Source: Paracamarosporium sp. OC-R06-R3
Taxonomy: Eukaryota > Ascomycota > Dothideomycetes > Pleosporales > Didymosphaeriaceae
Reading direction: 5' to 3'
Assembly: GCA_019828545.1 (NCBI GenBank)
Contig: JACVRA010000246.1
Span: 124,001-188,000 of the forward strand
Length of the DNA: 64,000 nucleotides
Of this stretch, positions 11,898 through 21,570 are shown in pieces. The notes beneath the pieces are model-generated. The model searched no databases. It was not told the origin of the DNA and was given only the letters and a program-made list of their open reading frames with translations. The stretch's first letter is position 1, and the number at the start of each line of letters is the position of its first letter. Both the position numbers and the translations under genes were made by a program.

Positions 11898-12496
11898 ATT
11901 CTGCTGGATGGTGTCTTTGAATTTGGTGAAAAGAGTACCCCCGGGAAAAAAAGTGCACTGGACGATCATTGTTTTTTGAGCTACGTTGCTTATATCCCAA
12001 GAACAGACCAATGCTCCAGCGTGTCTCCGCACGATAGGGTCAATAATCGTCTAAGACTATTGACGGCCTTTCCTAGTCAGTACTCCTGGTTGGATTTGGC
12101 CAATGCCATATTGAACTGCCGGTGGTTCAACATTGGTACTGGAACGTGAACCAAGACTCTTTGGGTAGTGATGAGCGAAGTGGGGTTCTCAGCGACCACT
12201 CCTCACCGGGAAAAGCAAGTGCCTAGTCGCATGCTTATCCTGTAAGAAGCTTTCGGTTGCAAGCATGCATATATCTAGCTTCCGGATATAAAAGCTTCTT
12301 AGATTGCTAGAACCACTTTGCGGTGATGATGCGGAGCCCCAAATGCTCCACACTCGATATCCCCAGACTCAAACCTCTGATGAGCCGCATCCGCGGTAAC
12401 ATCTACCGAACGTTGCTTCTACTTCCATGGAGCTAAATATTAAATATACTGGCCTCAACGAAGACTTGACATTCATCGTAAAACAGCGTAAACGAA
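11898..12496. promoter_or_regulatory. shared divergent promoter of MFS transporter and decarboxylase-like gene
   Basis: This 599-bp spacer separates the two divergent start codons. It contains a TATA-like box (TATAAAAG, 12287-12294) about 200 bp upstream of the decarboxylase-like ORF and an 11-bp perfect inverted repeat around 12243-12301. Shared control of the two genes is an inference from geometry. Confidence 0.5.
12243..12301. repeat. 11-bp perfect inverted repeat in the divergent promoter
   Basis: The arms are TAAGAAGCTTT (12243-12253) and AAAGCTTCTTA (12291-12301), with a 37-bp spacer. Just inside the arms are CGG (12254-12256) and CCG (12282-12284), the half-site type used by Zn2Cys6 regulators. 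The right arm overlaps the TATA-like box. A role as operator is only a possibility. Confidence 0.5.
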
Positions 12497-13516
12497 ATGA
12501 CGAATCGAATACCTCTCTCTTTTGCAAGTATCCTTTACGATCGGATGCAGCCCTTACAATCGGGCGAAGTTCGACCAGATGGCATCGACCTGAACTTCCT
12601 CACGTTAAATCATCCGCGAGATATCTTCGACCGGATGGCTGGTGGCAAAGAATTCGACGCTTCTGAATTGTCACTCAGCGAATACATATGCCGTTATGCT
12701 GCCGGTCACCGAGATCTTGTTGCCATACCCGTGTTCCCGTCTCGTGCCTTTCGCCACGGTTTCATTGCTGTCAACAGCCGGAATGTCGAGAACCCACACG
12801 ACCTTAACGGGAAGAAGATTGGTGTCCAGCTTTACACGATGACAGCCGCAGTCTGGATCCGATCAGTACTTCAGCAACATGGCGTTGACCTTTCTACTAT
12901 TCAGTGGGTACAGGGAAGCATGGAGAGCGGCGAGTCACACGGAAAACCAAGCGCAATGCCACTCACAAAACCAATCAACATTGTGCAGAATAGCAGTGGC
13001 AAGTCACTGAGCCAGTTACTTGAAGAGGGTGATATCGACGCCACTGTAGGCGCTGACCTACCGCATTGCTTAGGAAGAGCACCTCATGTTAAGCGGCTCT
13101 TTCCCGATTTCAAGGAAGTTGAAAAGAGCTACTTCAAAGAAACTGGCATCTTCCCCATCATGCATACAGTCGTCGTTCGTCGAGAACTCTGTGACCGATA
13201 CCCATGGCTCGCCACGAGCTTGTACAACGCTTTGAATGACTCCAAGGAGGTAGCAAGAATTCGAATGCGGTTCTTAGATTGCCTGCGGTATATGCTACCT
13301 TGGCTAGCGCAGGAACTTGACGAAATCGACAAGGTCTTTGGAGGCGATCCCTTCATATATGGGGTTGATCCTAATCGCAGGACTCTTGAGGGCTTGGTCA
13401 ATGCGCTACACGAGCAGGCGATGATCGCTGAGAAGCCGAAACTCGAGGAGCTTTTCGTGCCGATACGGGGTCAGAATTGGAAGGTTGGTTGGGGAACAAC
13501 AACTATAACGAGATAA
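12497..13516 (+). CDS. 4,5-dihydroxyphthalate decarboxylase-like protein (periplasmic-binding-protein fold)
   Basis: One intronless frame codes for 339 aa, the usual length for this family (about 330). The N-terminus (LSFASILYDRMQPLQSGEVRPDGIDLNFL) has the typical opening in which a DR or YDR pair is followed by a GID/L strand. It continues with DIFDRMAGGKEFDASELSLSEYICR and VAIPVFPSRAFRHGFIAVN, all characteristic of the 4,5-dihydroxyphthalate decarboxylase / NMT1-THI5-like group. Bacterial members decarboxylate 4,5-dihydroxyphthalate to protocatechuate in phthalate catabolism. No signal peptide or membrane segment is seen, so a cytosolic enzyme is likely. It is divergently paired with an MFS transporter. 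Absence of introns, unlike most neighbours, fits acquisition from a bacterium but does not prove it. The true substrate in fungi is unknown, and no dioxygenase of the phthalate pathway lies in this window. Confidence 0.85.
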   Translation: MTNRIPLSFASILYDRMQPLQSGEVRPDGIDLNFLTLNHPRDIFDRMAGGKEFDASELSLSEYICRYAAGHRDLVAIPVFPSRAFRHGFIAVNSRNVENPHDLNGKKIGVQLYTMTAAVWIRSVLQQHGVDLSTIQWVQGSMESGESHGKPSAMPLTKPINIVQNSSGKSLSQLLEEGDIDATVGADLPHCLGRAPHVKRLFPDFKEVEKSYFKETGIFPIMHTVVVRRELCDRYPWLATSLYNALNDSKEVARIRMRFLDCLRYMLPWLAQELDEIDKVFGGDPFIYGVDPNRRTLEGLVNALHEQAMIAEKPKLEELFVPIRGQNWKVGWGTTTITR

Positions 13517-14040
13517 AGTCGTGAAACTATGACCACACTCAAAGTAGCCAGCTACCAACGGTTGATAACCGCCAGGTACGCCAAACAATATAGACCAAAT
13601 GAACGTTACTCGAGCTTGTAGTACGTCCGATGCAATCGAAGCAAGCTTTTCGAAGCCCTGCTGAAGCACTATATCTACGACATCGTATGAAACTCATAAG
13701 AGTTGTGTAACCACAAGCTACAATGTGACCTTTGTCATGCCAATCAAACAGAACACTGCCACGTAGTGTCGAGGCCCACAAGATCGTGACTTTTCGCCCT
13801 TGCTCCTTGTTACCGTTTACCGAAAACGTTCAGACGGACGCAAAACCTCTGCCCGACTTTCCGAAACAGTTGCCTAAACGTTCGAGATCTCATGTGAATG
13901 AGTGGAAAGAGCACCCCAATATCAAAATGCACTTGTATAATGCATGTATCTTTACGTATGCGCTTCAAGCTCATGGAGACAAAAGGGCTATAGAGATAGA
14001 TCTTGATGCTCTCTAATGGCTATGTTATTTAGCTCTACCT
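13517..14040. other. convergent intergenic region
   Basis: Only short, unconvincing frames are present between the ends of the decarboxylase-like gene and the glycosyltransferase gene. I see nothing else in it. Confidence 0.5.
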
Positions 14041-15400
14041 CTAATCACTCCACTGCTCGAATAACGTTTCACTCCCTTCTCCTAGTCCCTCCAGATTTGC
14101 CTTCACACTCCTCATGACATACCGACTTCCCACCTCTGGCCGCCCTCCGATCCCCAAGCCCATGATATCACTCTCTCCCCTCTCCCCCCAGTAATGGCTA
14201 AACAGCGGGGGCTGCACGGTAACACACTCAAACTTCCTGTTCACGTCATCCTCGGTATCCTTTACTAAACCTCCGCAGTAGTCTGACAGTGCAAAATCGA
14301 ACCCTTTCGAGAGATCCTGAATTCCAAGCTCATACAGGACCTTGCGGGCACCACGTTGTGTGACGGCATAGGCGAGCGTGCACAGCGTGCTGTTGGACGT
14401 ATGGTGGTAGACGCGCGTGTGTGGCGGGTAGAGCTTTGCAATGTGGTCAGGCGGCGAGGATTCGCGGAGGCGGAGGTGCGTGGGAGCGGGCACTGTCATG
14501 TCATTCAACAGCACAAGGCGGTTTGGATGGGCTGGAGAAGGTGAGGGCAGATCGGCACCGCAGTGGCCGAGCCAGAGGACGTCCCAATGGCGACCGTAGG
14601 GGTCTGCTGGTGTACGGTGGGGAACTGTAGGCGGGACGGTGAGGGAGGAGCGTTTTGCGAGCTCGATTTGGTTGGGATATTGGGTCTCGAAGGCGGAAGG
14701 GAGCCCCTGGTCGTTTCCCGGCTCTTGTGTAAGTGATGAGAATTTGCGCACGGCATGGCTAAAGGAGAGGAGTTGAGAGCGGATGCGTATGTCCCAGTCG
14801 ACATCATCCTCCAGAATTAATGCTGTGGTAAGATTCTGGACAATGATTCTGTCAAAGTATCAGTATGTAGATATCGAAGTGTGCAAGACCAGACGTTAGC
14901 CTCTATACAGGTTGTTTCGGGACAAAGATGGTGTGAAACCAAACGTACAGAGCCCCACCGCAGAAAGATCGCTCACTTACTGTCGCATTGCATCCATATG
15001 CGCTCGCCAGCTTCCCAAGTTACCAGGATTCATTGTTCGGTGATTTCCAGGTGGGTATGCCTTTTCTTGAATCGTCTTCGCGTCGACTCCGTCCACCCAG
15101 CCGAGTCTAAGCTTGCTGTACGAAGCAGCCAGAGACATCGCGTCTTTACGGTCAGTGCGCCATGGCGCGTTCACTACGAAGATCTTTTCGAACTGACAGT
15201 TAATCAGCTAAGTCGACCTAAGGTAACAAAGTATGTTGGTAACTACGTACACCTAGCGTCTCATTTGCAATGCTATTGGATAACTCATTTGTGGAAAATG
15301 CAAAGCGTTGTTTATGCCTTAGGAGCAAAATAACGAAAGTAGAAAATAAAACGAGTGCAAGCAAGATGCGCTGGTAACGGCCGTGACTCGGTGACGGCAT
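14041..15400 (-). CDS. GT25-like glycosyltransferase, type II membrane protein
   Basis: Exons 15400-15251, 15192-14981 and 14848-14041 join into 389 aa. A short basic N-terminus is followed by one signal-anchor helix (ILLALVLFSTFVILLL), so the catalytic domain would face the Golgi or ER lumen. The luminal part opens with FEKIFVVNAPWRTDRKDAM, the standard start of the LPS/GT25 family. WVDGVD and a GSWRAHMDAMRQ segment follow, then ALILEDDVDWD near residue 135, where the acidic cluster would bind metal and nucleotide-sugar. AYAVTQRGARKVLYEL towards the C-terminus is another family feature. GT25 members transfer galactose or related sugars to proteins or glycans; the acceptor in fungi is not known. 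The first intron was placed after ETLG (donor GTACGT) because the other candidate donor breaks the frame. Confidence 0.87.
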
Positions 15401-15775
15401 ACCTACCGTTCCATATGGTAGGCCAGCCACCAAGTGAAGCGTTGGTCCCTTTTAAAATGGAGACAACGCTGTTGACATCCTGACAGATGACATCCGCACC
15501 CAAAGCGCTGGGGACGCTAAAACCGAAGATCCACGGCGTTCCATCTCATGTAGATTGACCCCAGATTTCGGCCTTGCGGCTATTGCGCGAAGTGTAAACG
15601 TCAGCACAGGGTAAATACCCGGCTGTTGGATCCCGAAACATGTTCCTGAAATGGCACTTTGCATGGCGTATCGAAAGTTGCGCCGCAGCCAAGGATAATA
15701 GTTTATTAGTTCCAAGAGCCTCACAAGATCTGGGTTAATAAGGGTATGTTTGGCAATCGCGGTGTATGATGTGGC
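15401..15775. other. short intergenic region
   Basis: This holds the promoter of the GT25-like gene and the 3' end of the next minus-strand gene. A 90-codon minus frame (15452-15724) has no recognisable features and is not called. Confidence 0.5.
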
Positions 15776-16797
15776 TTAATAGTTGAGCGCGGCGTTTGCA
15801 AGCTGCATGCGACGACCCCAGCCACCGTATATCCACCCGATGGCATCTGCCATGTCATTGTAGTATGGTGTCCAATCTGTTCACAGCAGTTTAGTATATG
15901 CGCTTCAACGCGTACAGAGCTCAGTTGCTACTAACCCTCTTGTGTAAATCCACCTTGCTTATTCTTGAGCTCCTTCCAGGCCTTGTTCTGGGAGAGGCCC
16001 TTTTGAATGTACGGTGCGCGCCTCCCTCTGCGAGCGACAATGCGGACCTCGCCCCGGAGATCTTGATCCGCAGTAGCCAGGCTCATATCTTCAATTACTC
16101 TATGGCCTGGCTGTGCGGACCAGGGCTGAGAATTAGCACGCGCTTGCGCAGAGCCATTACTGCTTTCGGGGGTTATCCACATCTGAACTTTAGCACCATC
16201 CTTCTCGCCATCCTTCTCCTTCAGCAGAGCATTCCAGTTCTCCGGCTGTGCCACTCTTTTCCTACGATGGTCGTACCCAGAAGCAATGAAGTCGGTGTTT
16301 GGAGTGATGTAGATGAGCTCCTTCCACGCATCGCATTTGATAAGGCTCTCGATGTCGAAATAAGTGACAACATCTCTCCACGTATCCACCAAGCCAAAGC
16401 CGTGGAAGCAGTCTTCAACAACTAGTTGCTCAAGATGGAGACCAGGGAGCAACGATAAAGCATTGGAAAAGTTGTATACTGGGTAGTAATCTGGTCTTCC
16501 ACAGTTGTACAGCGGGAAAGGAAAGGACTTAATGCGGATATGCCGGATTCGTGTAACCACTGCCTGATCAGCACTCAAGAGTGTCTCCAGCATTGTCTCG
16601 GTACCCCGAAAGTGAAAGCGTACGTTGAGCGGGAGATGTCGCCATGCTTCGTGGTGGACTTGTTTGCAGGTTTGTAGGAGAGCCGTGCGGTTGGAGGAAC
16701 TGGTGCGGAATCCGTGGCGAATAGTGAATGAGCTGAAGAGCTCTTCATAAATAAGTTCCCGGAGTTCTAATGGCAAAGAGAGAAATGTGGCCGGCAT
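15776..16797 (-). CDS. F-box/2EXR-like domain protein, 320 aa
   Basis: Exons 16797-15936 and 15876-15776 give 320 aa. The N-terminus (MPATFLSLPLELRELIYEEL) is the short helix-turn motif found at the front of many fungal 2EXR/F-box-like proteins of unknown role. It is followed by ALLQTCKQVHHEAWRHLP, the second conserved helix of that group. The middle is Leu-rich (SLLPGLHLEQLVVEDC) as in leucine-repeat-like arrays. Residues around 200-270 are charged and less ordered. The last exon ends in an aromatic-rich stretch (GWIYGGWGRRMQ). F-box relatives recruit targets to SCF ligases, but a Skp1-binding box cannot be confirmed by eye. The single 59-bp intron is supported by recovery of the frame across DWTPYYND. 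Confidence 0.75.
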
Positions 16798-17444
16798 GAT
16801 TGCAGGCCACAGCAGCGTATGGGTAGCAAATGGGTTTCAATGATGTTTTGAATGCCTTGGTAGCTGAACGGCAAGAGCGATATGGACTTGATCTCTGCCT
16901 GTTCTTTACTGTGTAGCTTGAAGTAATGATGTAGATGCACCTAGTACAAGGCAAAGGGCTGAGGGTAGTGAACAAAGCTAGAGAGCGGATGTGATGGGCG
17001 TTTTGTGTTTTTTGATTCAGGGCAGACTAAATGACGTTCGGGGATCTAGAAAGCCAATCGCTCAAGGTAGACCGTGGGTTCGCGCGTGTCGTAACAGCCA
17101 CTAAGTGAACCAGCTGACCCGTTCTCGGTTACGGCGCGATTAGATAACAATTTGTGGATGCCGTCAACGTCAACTATTACCGACCAACAACCGACCAACA
17201 GTCGACCAACAACCACCCCACCGCTGGTCGCATTCCGACCGCATCCTGTATATTCGTAGGAAGGCTTAACTCGCACCCACTTACAAAGCAACACGCACTT
17301 TATGCATTGGAAAGCTGCCATTCCGGATTCCGATTTAGAGCGTGTGTTGCATATCATTGGGTATCAATAGGAACTAGCCACCCGCCCGGCTCACTTTCTG
17401 CTTTCTCCGGTACCATTGTAGCGTCACGACCAGCCGGAACCTAC
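16798..17444. other. intergenic region with a small tandem repeat
   Basis: This separates the 3' end of the cis-prenyltransferase gene from the start of the 2EXR-like gene. It contains three copies of an 11-bp unit (17181-17213). No gene is seen. Confidence 0.5.
17181..17213. repeat. 11-bp tandem repeat, three copies
   Basis: The unit CGACCAACAAC occurs three times head to tail; the middle copy ends in GT instead of AC. It is too short to be telomeric or a known element. Confidence 0.7.
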
Positions 17445-18634
17445 TCACTCTGCCTTTGAAAGTGCACGGGATTTTTGCTGCTCTTGTAGCTTCTTCCTTT
17501 GCCATTGCCATTCTACCAAGACTGGGAGAAACTGCCATAAATCAAATTCCGGCCAGAGACACTTCAAGAATACGATCGAAGTGTTCTCATGGCACTGCCA
17601 TAACATGAAGTCGCTCAGGCGTTCTACTCCGGAGGTTCGAATTAACAAATCCAGAGGAGGTGCGCCGGCAGTCAGCATATGCTCGTTTAGCGTTTCCGCT
17701 GTTATAGTTTCGGGATCAGGATAGGATGGTGATGTTGCGTGGCCCTCATCCTTGTCTGATGGGTTTATCGCAGTTGTAGTTGACGACGAATGACCCCCTT
17801 CCACTGATTTGGCTTCTTTGAGAGAAGAAGGGGACGTGGATCGCGATTCCTGTAGCTCAGATCTGCCATCTGTATCCTCTTCCAGCATTTGCTTGCGGAT
17901 CTGCTGGGTAATGTGCGATTCTGAAAAAGTGCGTTTCGAGGGTGTCTGTAGACTGTCTAGGGGTGTGCTGAATTGCTCTACGGTCGACTTAATAGCCGTT
18001 GTGATTTCGTCCCGCGAGGTGTACGGAAAGCAAACGTTCAAGATGGCTCTAGTAGCAAGTCAGCCAGGCCAGCATTGGTGTGCCTTCAGCCCAAACCTTT
18101 TGTTGTGTGCAGTGATAGAAACAGCTCTGTCAATCGCTTCGATCACATCCGGTTTTACTAAATCGCGATTCCCCAAGATGCGAATGGAAGCACCGTAACG
18201 GTCAAGCAGAGCTCCATGCTCTGCCAGCTGTCCGAGTTTGAGCTTAGCCAATTCCATGAGAGCGTCCACTTCGTGCTTCGAACGCTTGAAGTTCTCAATG
18301 CTGAAGGCATAGATGGTTACGACCTTGACACCGGCCTTGTAGCAGACTTCCAAGATCTAGCACGGTATGGTCAGCTTTGACAGGGCTGGACGTTGGATCC
18401 GGTGTGCCATACACGGGCGAGAGCTTCAAACCCCATGTTGTGTCCTTCCACCGTCTCAATATGGTGTTCGCGAGCGAAGCGTCTGTTTCCGTCCATCACA
18501 AATGCAACATGCTGGGGCACCGGGCCCTGTTTAAGAGCGCCGATAAGTAGCTCGCGCAGCTGGCGGACGGTCCAGGCGACAGGAGGCGAATATGCGAACC
18601 ATCTGGATATCCCGTGTTTGTGGATGGAAGCCAT
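17445..18634 (-). CDS. RER2: cis-prenyltransferase, dehydrodolichyl diphosphate synthase (Rer2/Srt1 type)
   Basis: Exons 18634-18413, 18356-18097 and 18048-17445 give 361 aa. The enzyme condenses isopentenyl diphosphate units in cis onto farnesyl diphosphate, making the dolichol precursor used for protein N-glycosylation, O-mannosylation and GPI anchors on the ER membrane. The catalytic P-loop HVAFVMDGNRRFA (Asp near 48), GHNMGFEAL, VTIYAFSIENFKR and the C-terminal LLIRTSGVERLSDFMLWQ are all intact. Between AILNVCFPYTSRDEI and the last motif lies a Ser/Thr-rich insert of about 80 residues (about 195-275), making the protein longer than yeast Rer2 (286 aa). The Rer2 and Srt1 paralogues cannot be told apart from this sequence alone. 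Confidence 0.93.
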
Positions 18635-19156
18635 TGTGGGCGTTTGCGGAGGTGTACAGGGTAGAAATATTTAGGTACTTTTAACGGAGCAGCAGCGAGC
18701 GACAGGCAAGAGTGCGATCAAGAACGCTCAGAATGCAGACACAAAAGTGAGCGATCATGGGTTGGGCGGCATGCTGCATAAAAGTAACGCTTCAATGGCG
18801 AGTTTACGTGTCTCTGGGCGCTGCTCAGAGGCGGAGTACCGGCTGTGACGCGACTCCCAGGATTCACAAGAAACCACGGCGAAACGTCGGGGCGATCTTT
18901 CTAAACGTGGCAGAATCCCTGCGATTGCGGCTATCGGCCACAGAAGCTCACGTGAATCTTCTTGGCATCTAGCTCGGCTCGGGAAAACGCTTCGAGTCCG
19001 ATCCTTGCTTGCTCGCTCTTCAACAACTCATCAAGCTTCGTCAGCAGTCGTGTGTCAAGCCCGGTAGCTTTTGTGCATTAATAGAGCTGGTCTCACCCCA
19101 CTAACTTGCGCTTCCTTGTTTTCGCACTGCGTTTTGTCTCTTGCCTATGTTTCGAT
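18635..19156. promoter_or_regulatory. divergent promoter region
   Basis: This 522-bp region separates two divergent start codons (cis-prenyltransferase and the Cys-Pro motif protein). No specific site is identified. Confidence 0.4.
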
Positions 19157-20890
19157 ATGCCTCTAGGGTCACAAGACGCTGTCCGACAATTGGCGGAGCA
19201 GCTCTCCCAAGGCTTCCAAGCCCTGGGTGGGGAATATCAGTTGTTGCTGGCACAACAGCGACAGCTGGACAGCAAGTTATCATGGGTTAAGCAGCAGGTA
19301 TGTCAAACTCTTTTTACCATCCTCGATTTTCCTTTCCATGATGAAAAATCTTTAGCTCTAGACCTGCAGTCGCTTGCGACCTTGACAGACAACCTATACC
19401 ACTTCCTGATAAACGTGTACCTCTGTTCTTTATCATCTCTGCTTCAAGTTCGGATCCACGCTGACACTCCCAAGTATTTAGATGTACTGAAACGTTTCAC
19501 ACCCGATACTCTCGCCCAAGATCACCTCGTGTTCCTCCAAGACCTCGAGCATGTAGCATTAGAACTGCAGCGACCGCCGGTGTCGTGGATCGATCAGATA
19601 GCACAAAGTGACGATGCCGAACGGAAGAGTCGCGCTGTTTCTATTAGGCAAGCAGAGTCAGCCGTAGCAGACTTGCGCGCGCCTGCCGGTGATTCTGACG
19701 TAAAGATCTGGAGTGGGCCATCGGCAGACCGGAGGCCGACACCTCTGCGGATACAGACGAATGCAGACATGTCTTCTATAGAAAAAGACTTCACTACGAG
19801 CGGTACGCCAAGCAAGCTTGGTTGTCCTTTTGCTACGAACAGCGCTCGACAGAGCCCCCTTGCTACTCCTCGGAGCTCCATCTCCCGCATGAGCCACAAA
19901 GGGCGCAGGTCAAAGAGACCTTCATTCAACGATCCCATCAGGGCCGAGATCTGTGGTATCGATGATCCAGCATCTGCTTCTGCCTCAGTGGAAGGATCAG
20001 CCGGCGTATGCCCGATTCGTTTTCTTGACCAACATGACCCACAGGACGTTGCAAAATATTTTGAGAAACACAAACACGAATTGCCTCGAAGCCATGAAGT
20101 GTGCATTAATCGCTTTCAGAGCAACACAGAAAGTATACAGGAGCTTGATCGCAAATATGGCGACCTTGTTAGTATGATTCAAGGACTGGGTCAGAAGCAT
20201 CAAGCATGGCTTCCAGAGGAACCGGAGGATGTCGATGAGGATCTGATTGCACCAGACGAAGCGAAAACGGACGTCAAGGTGGAGAAATGGGCCACAGCTG
20301 TTACAGCGAGCCTCCAGAACAGCACTCCTGACGAAGACGAAGTAGCAATGCCCGAGCCGACACCGGATGAAACAAGGTCACCTCGCTTTGATCGTCCACT
20401 CAAAGAAATTCGGGTTGGAGAGTCACCCAGTCGGCCATGGGGCATTCGAATCCCCGCGAAGTACACTGATGCCGAGAGTTCCTCATCGGTGGGTTCAGCT
20501 GCAACTGCTTCACCTCAACTTCCGCTTGACACAACCCGACCTGTCGGTGAGACGCCGCCCAAGAAAACTGGAGGTTGTCCGTTTGGACACTTGGTCAAGG
20601 GCGATGGCTCTAAAGTTCAGGAACGAGACGTCGCCACGGAGGCACTGCAGGCAGCCGTTACAGATGCACCTGTATCGTCTCTTGCTCATCTAACTGATCC
20701 GAAGCCAGCAGAACCGCACGAGCCCGAGCCCGAGCCCGAATCCAAGCCGGAGCCCAGCGGTACACATCCACCTACGACGCCAACCGTTATCCCTCAGATG
20801 GTGTTCAACGGGCCTGTATTCCTGGGATATCCCCCAGAGCAGCTTGCTATTATTTTGCAGAACAGTAACTTGGGCGCCGCTATGCGATGA
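19157..20890 (+). CDS. unknown protein with three Cys-Pro motifs, up to 577 aa
   Basis: I do not recognise a family. The frame is open throughout, but two in-frame stretches look like introns: 19298-19369 (donor GTATGT) and 19415-19474. Both are multiples of three, so spliced and unspliced readings stay in frame; with both removed the protein is 533 aa. The N-terminus (MPLGSQDAVRQLAEQLSQGF) is helical and probably a coiled coil. Three Cys-Pro motifs stand out: GCPFATN near residue 222, VCPIRFLDQHDPQDVAKYF near 284 and GCPFGHLV near 473 (unspliced numbering). The segment after the second motif, up to HEVCINRFQ, looks folded. The rest is Ser/Pro/Glu-rich, with a Glu-Pro run before the C-terminus. 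Cys-Pro motifs can be heme-regulatory, but nothing else here shows heme binding. Confidence 0.7.
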   Translation: MPLGSQDAVRQLAEQLSQGFQALGGEYQLLLAQQRQLDSKLSWVKQQVCQTLFTILDFPFHDEKSLALDLQSLATLTDNLYHFLINVYLCSLSSLLQVRIHADTPKYLDVLKRFTPDTLAQDHLVFLQDLEHVALELQRPPVSWIDQIAQSDDAERKSRAVSIRQAESAVADLRAPAGDSDVKIWSGPSADRRPTPLRIQTNADMSSIEKDFTTSGTPSKLGCPFATNSARQSPLATPRSSISRMSHKGRRSKRPSFNDPIRAEICGIDDPASASASVEGSAGVCPIRFLDQHDPQDVAKYFEKHKHELPRSHEVCINRFQSNTESIQELDRKYGDLVSMIQGLGQKHQAWLPEEPEDVDEDLIAPDEAKTDVKVEKWATAVTASLQNSTPDEDEVAMPEPTPDETRSPRFDRPLKEIRVGESPSRPWGIRIPAKYTDAESSSSVGSAATASPQLPLDTTRPVGETPPKKTGGCPFGHLVKGDGSKVQERDVATEALQAAVTDAPVSSLAHLTDPKPAEPHEPEPEPESKPEPSGTHPPTTPTVIPQMVFNGPVFLGYPPEQLAIILQNSNLGAAMR

Positions 20891-21570
20891 ACAGCCTCTA
20901 GTGCTACGATTTGATGGAGTTTTTGAGCGACAGTTTGATACCAGGTAAATGTATTGTAATCATGAGGTAGGCCTTTGATAGATACTTCGTGCATGTCTTT
21001 TTAGCGATTCTGCTGTGCTCTTTGAAGTTGTCTGTGTGAATGGACCACTTTCGAGTTCGTTCAAAGCTTTCCAACTCGTCAGAAACTAATGATCCTAAGC
21101 TGCTCCTAGCCCCCGAAATTGAGTATAGTAAGTGACACAAACCAATTCTGGTCCGCATGGACCAATCTTCATAATGTGATTACAGAAACCGAACACCATC
21201 AATATTAGTGTGCTTGTTGTGGCTTCCACAAAATCTCGTTCACGGGGAGCGAACAAGTCAGATAATCATCATCAATTGAAAGTATTATGCTTTGTTTGTA
21301 CTGTGTCGGTCGAAACATCATCTACTTTCAATTCAATTCCCGTGCTATCTGTGGCGCTCTATAGTCGCGCTTGCCAACCAATATCGAACGCTTCTGCAAT
21401 TTCGTCTCAAGCGATGGCGGGCAATATGGTGGACCGCAATGTCGACCGCAGGAGTTGCATGTCTCTTCTTACTGGGTTTCTGCCACTTCGATAGCTCTAG
21501 TCGCTACAAAGTTTGGCCTTGTACGCGCTTCCGGCGTTCTGACGTTTGCACTTCTCAAAGTTTGCTGCTT
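20891..21570. other. convergent intergenic region
   Basis: No convincing gene is present. Short frames on both strands have no recognisable features; the region probably holds the two 3' UTRs. Confidence 0.5.

Noticed and set aside
12497..13516. Thiamine-precursor (THI5/NMT1) synthase as identity for the decarboxylase-like gene
   Set aside because: The fold is related, but the N-terminal and central motifs match the 4,5-dihydroxyphthalate decarboxylase group rather than Thi5.
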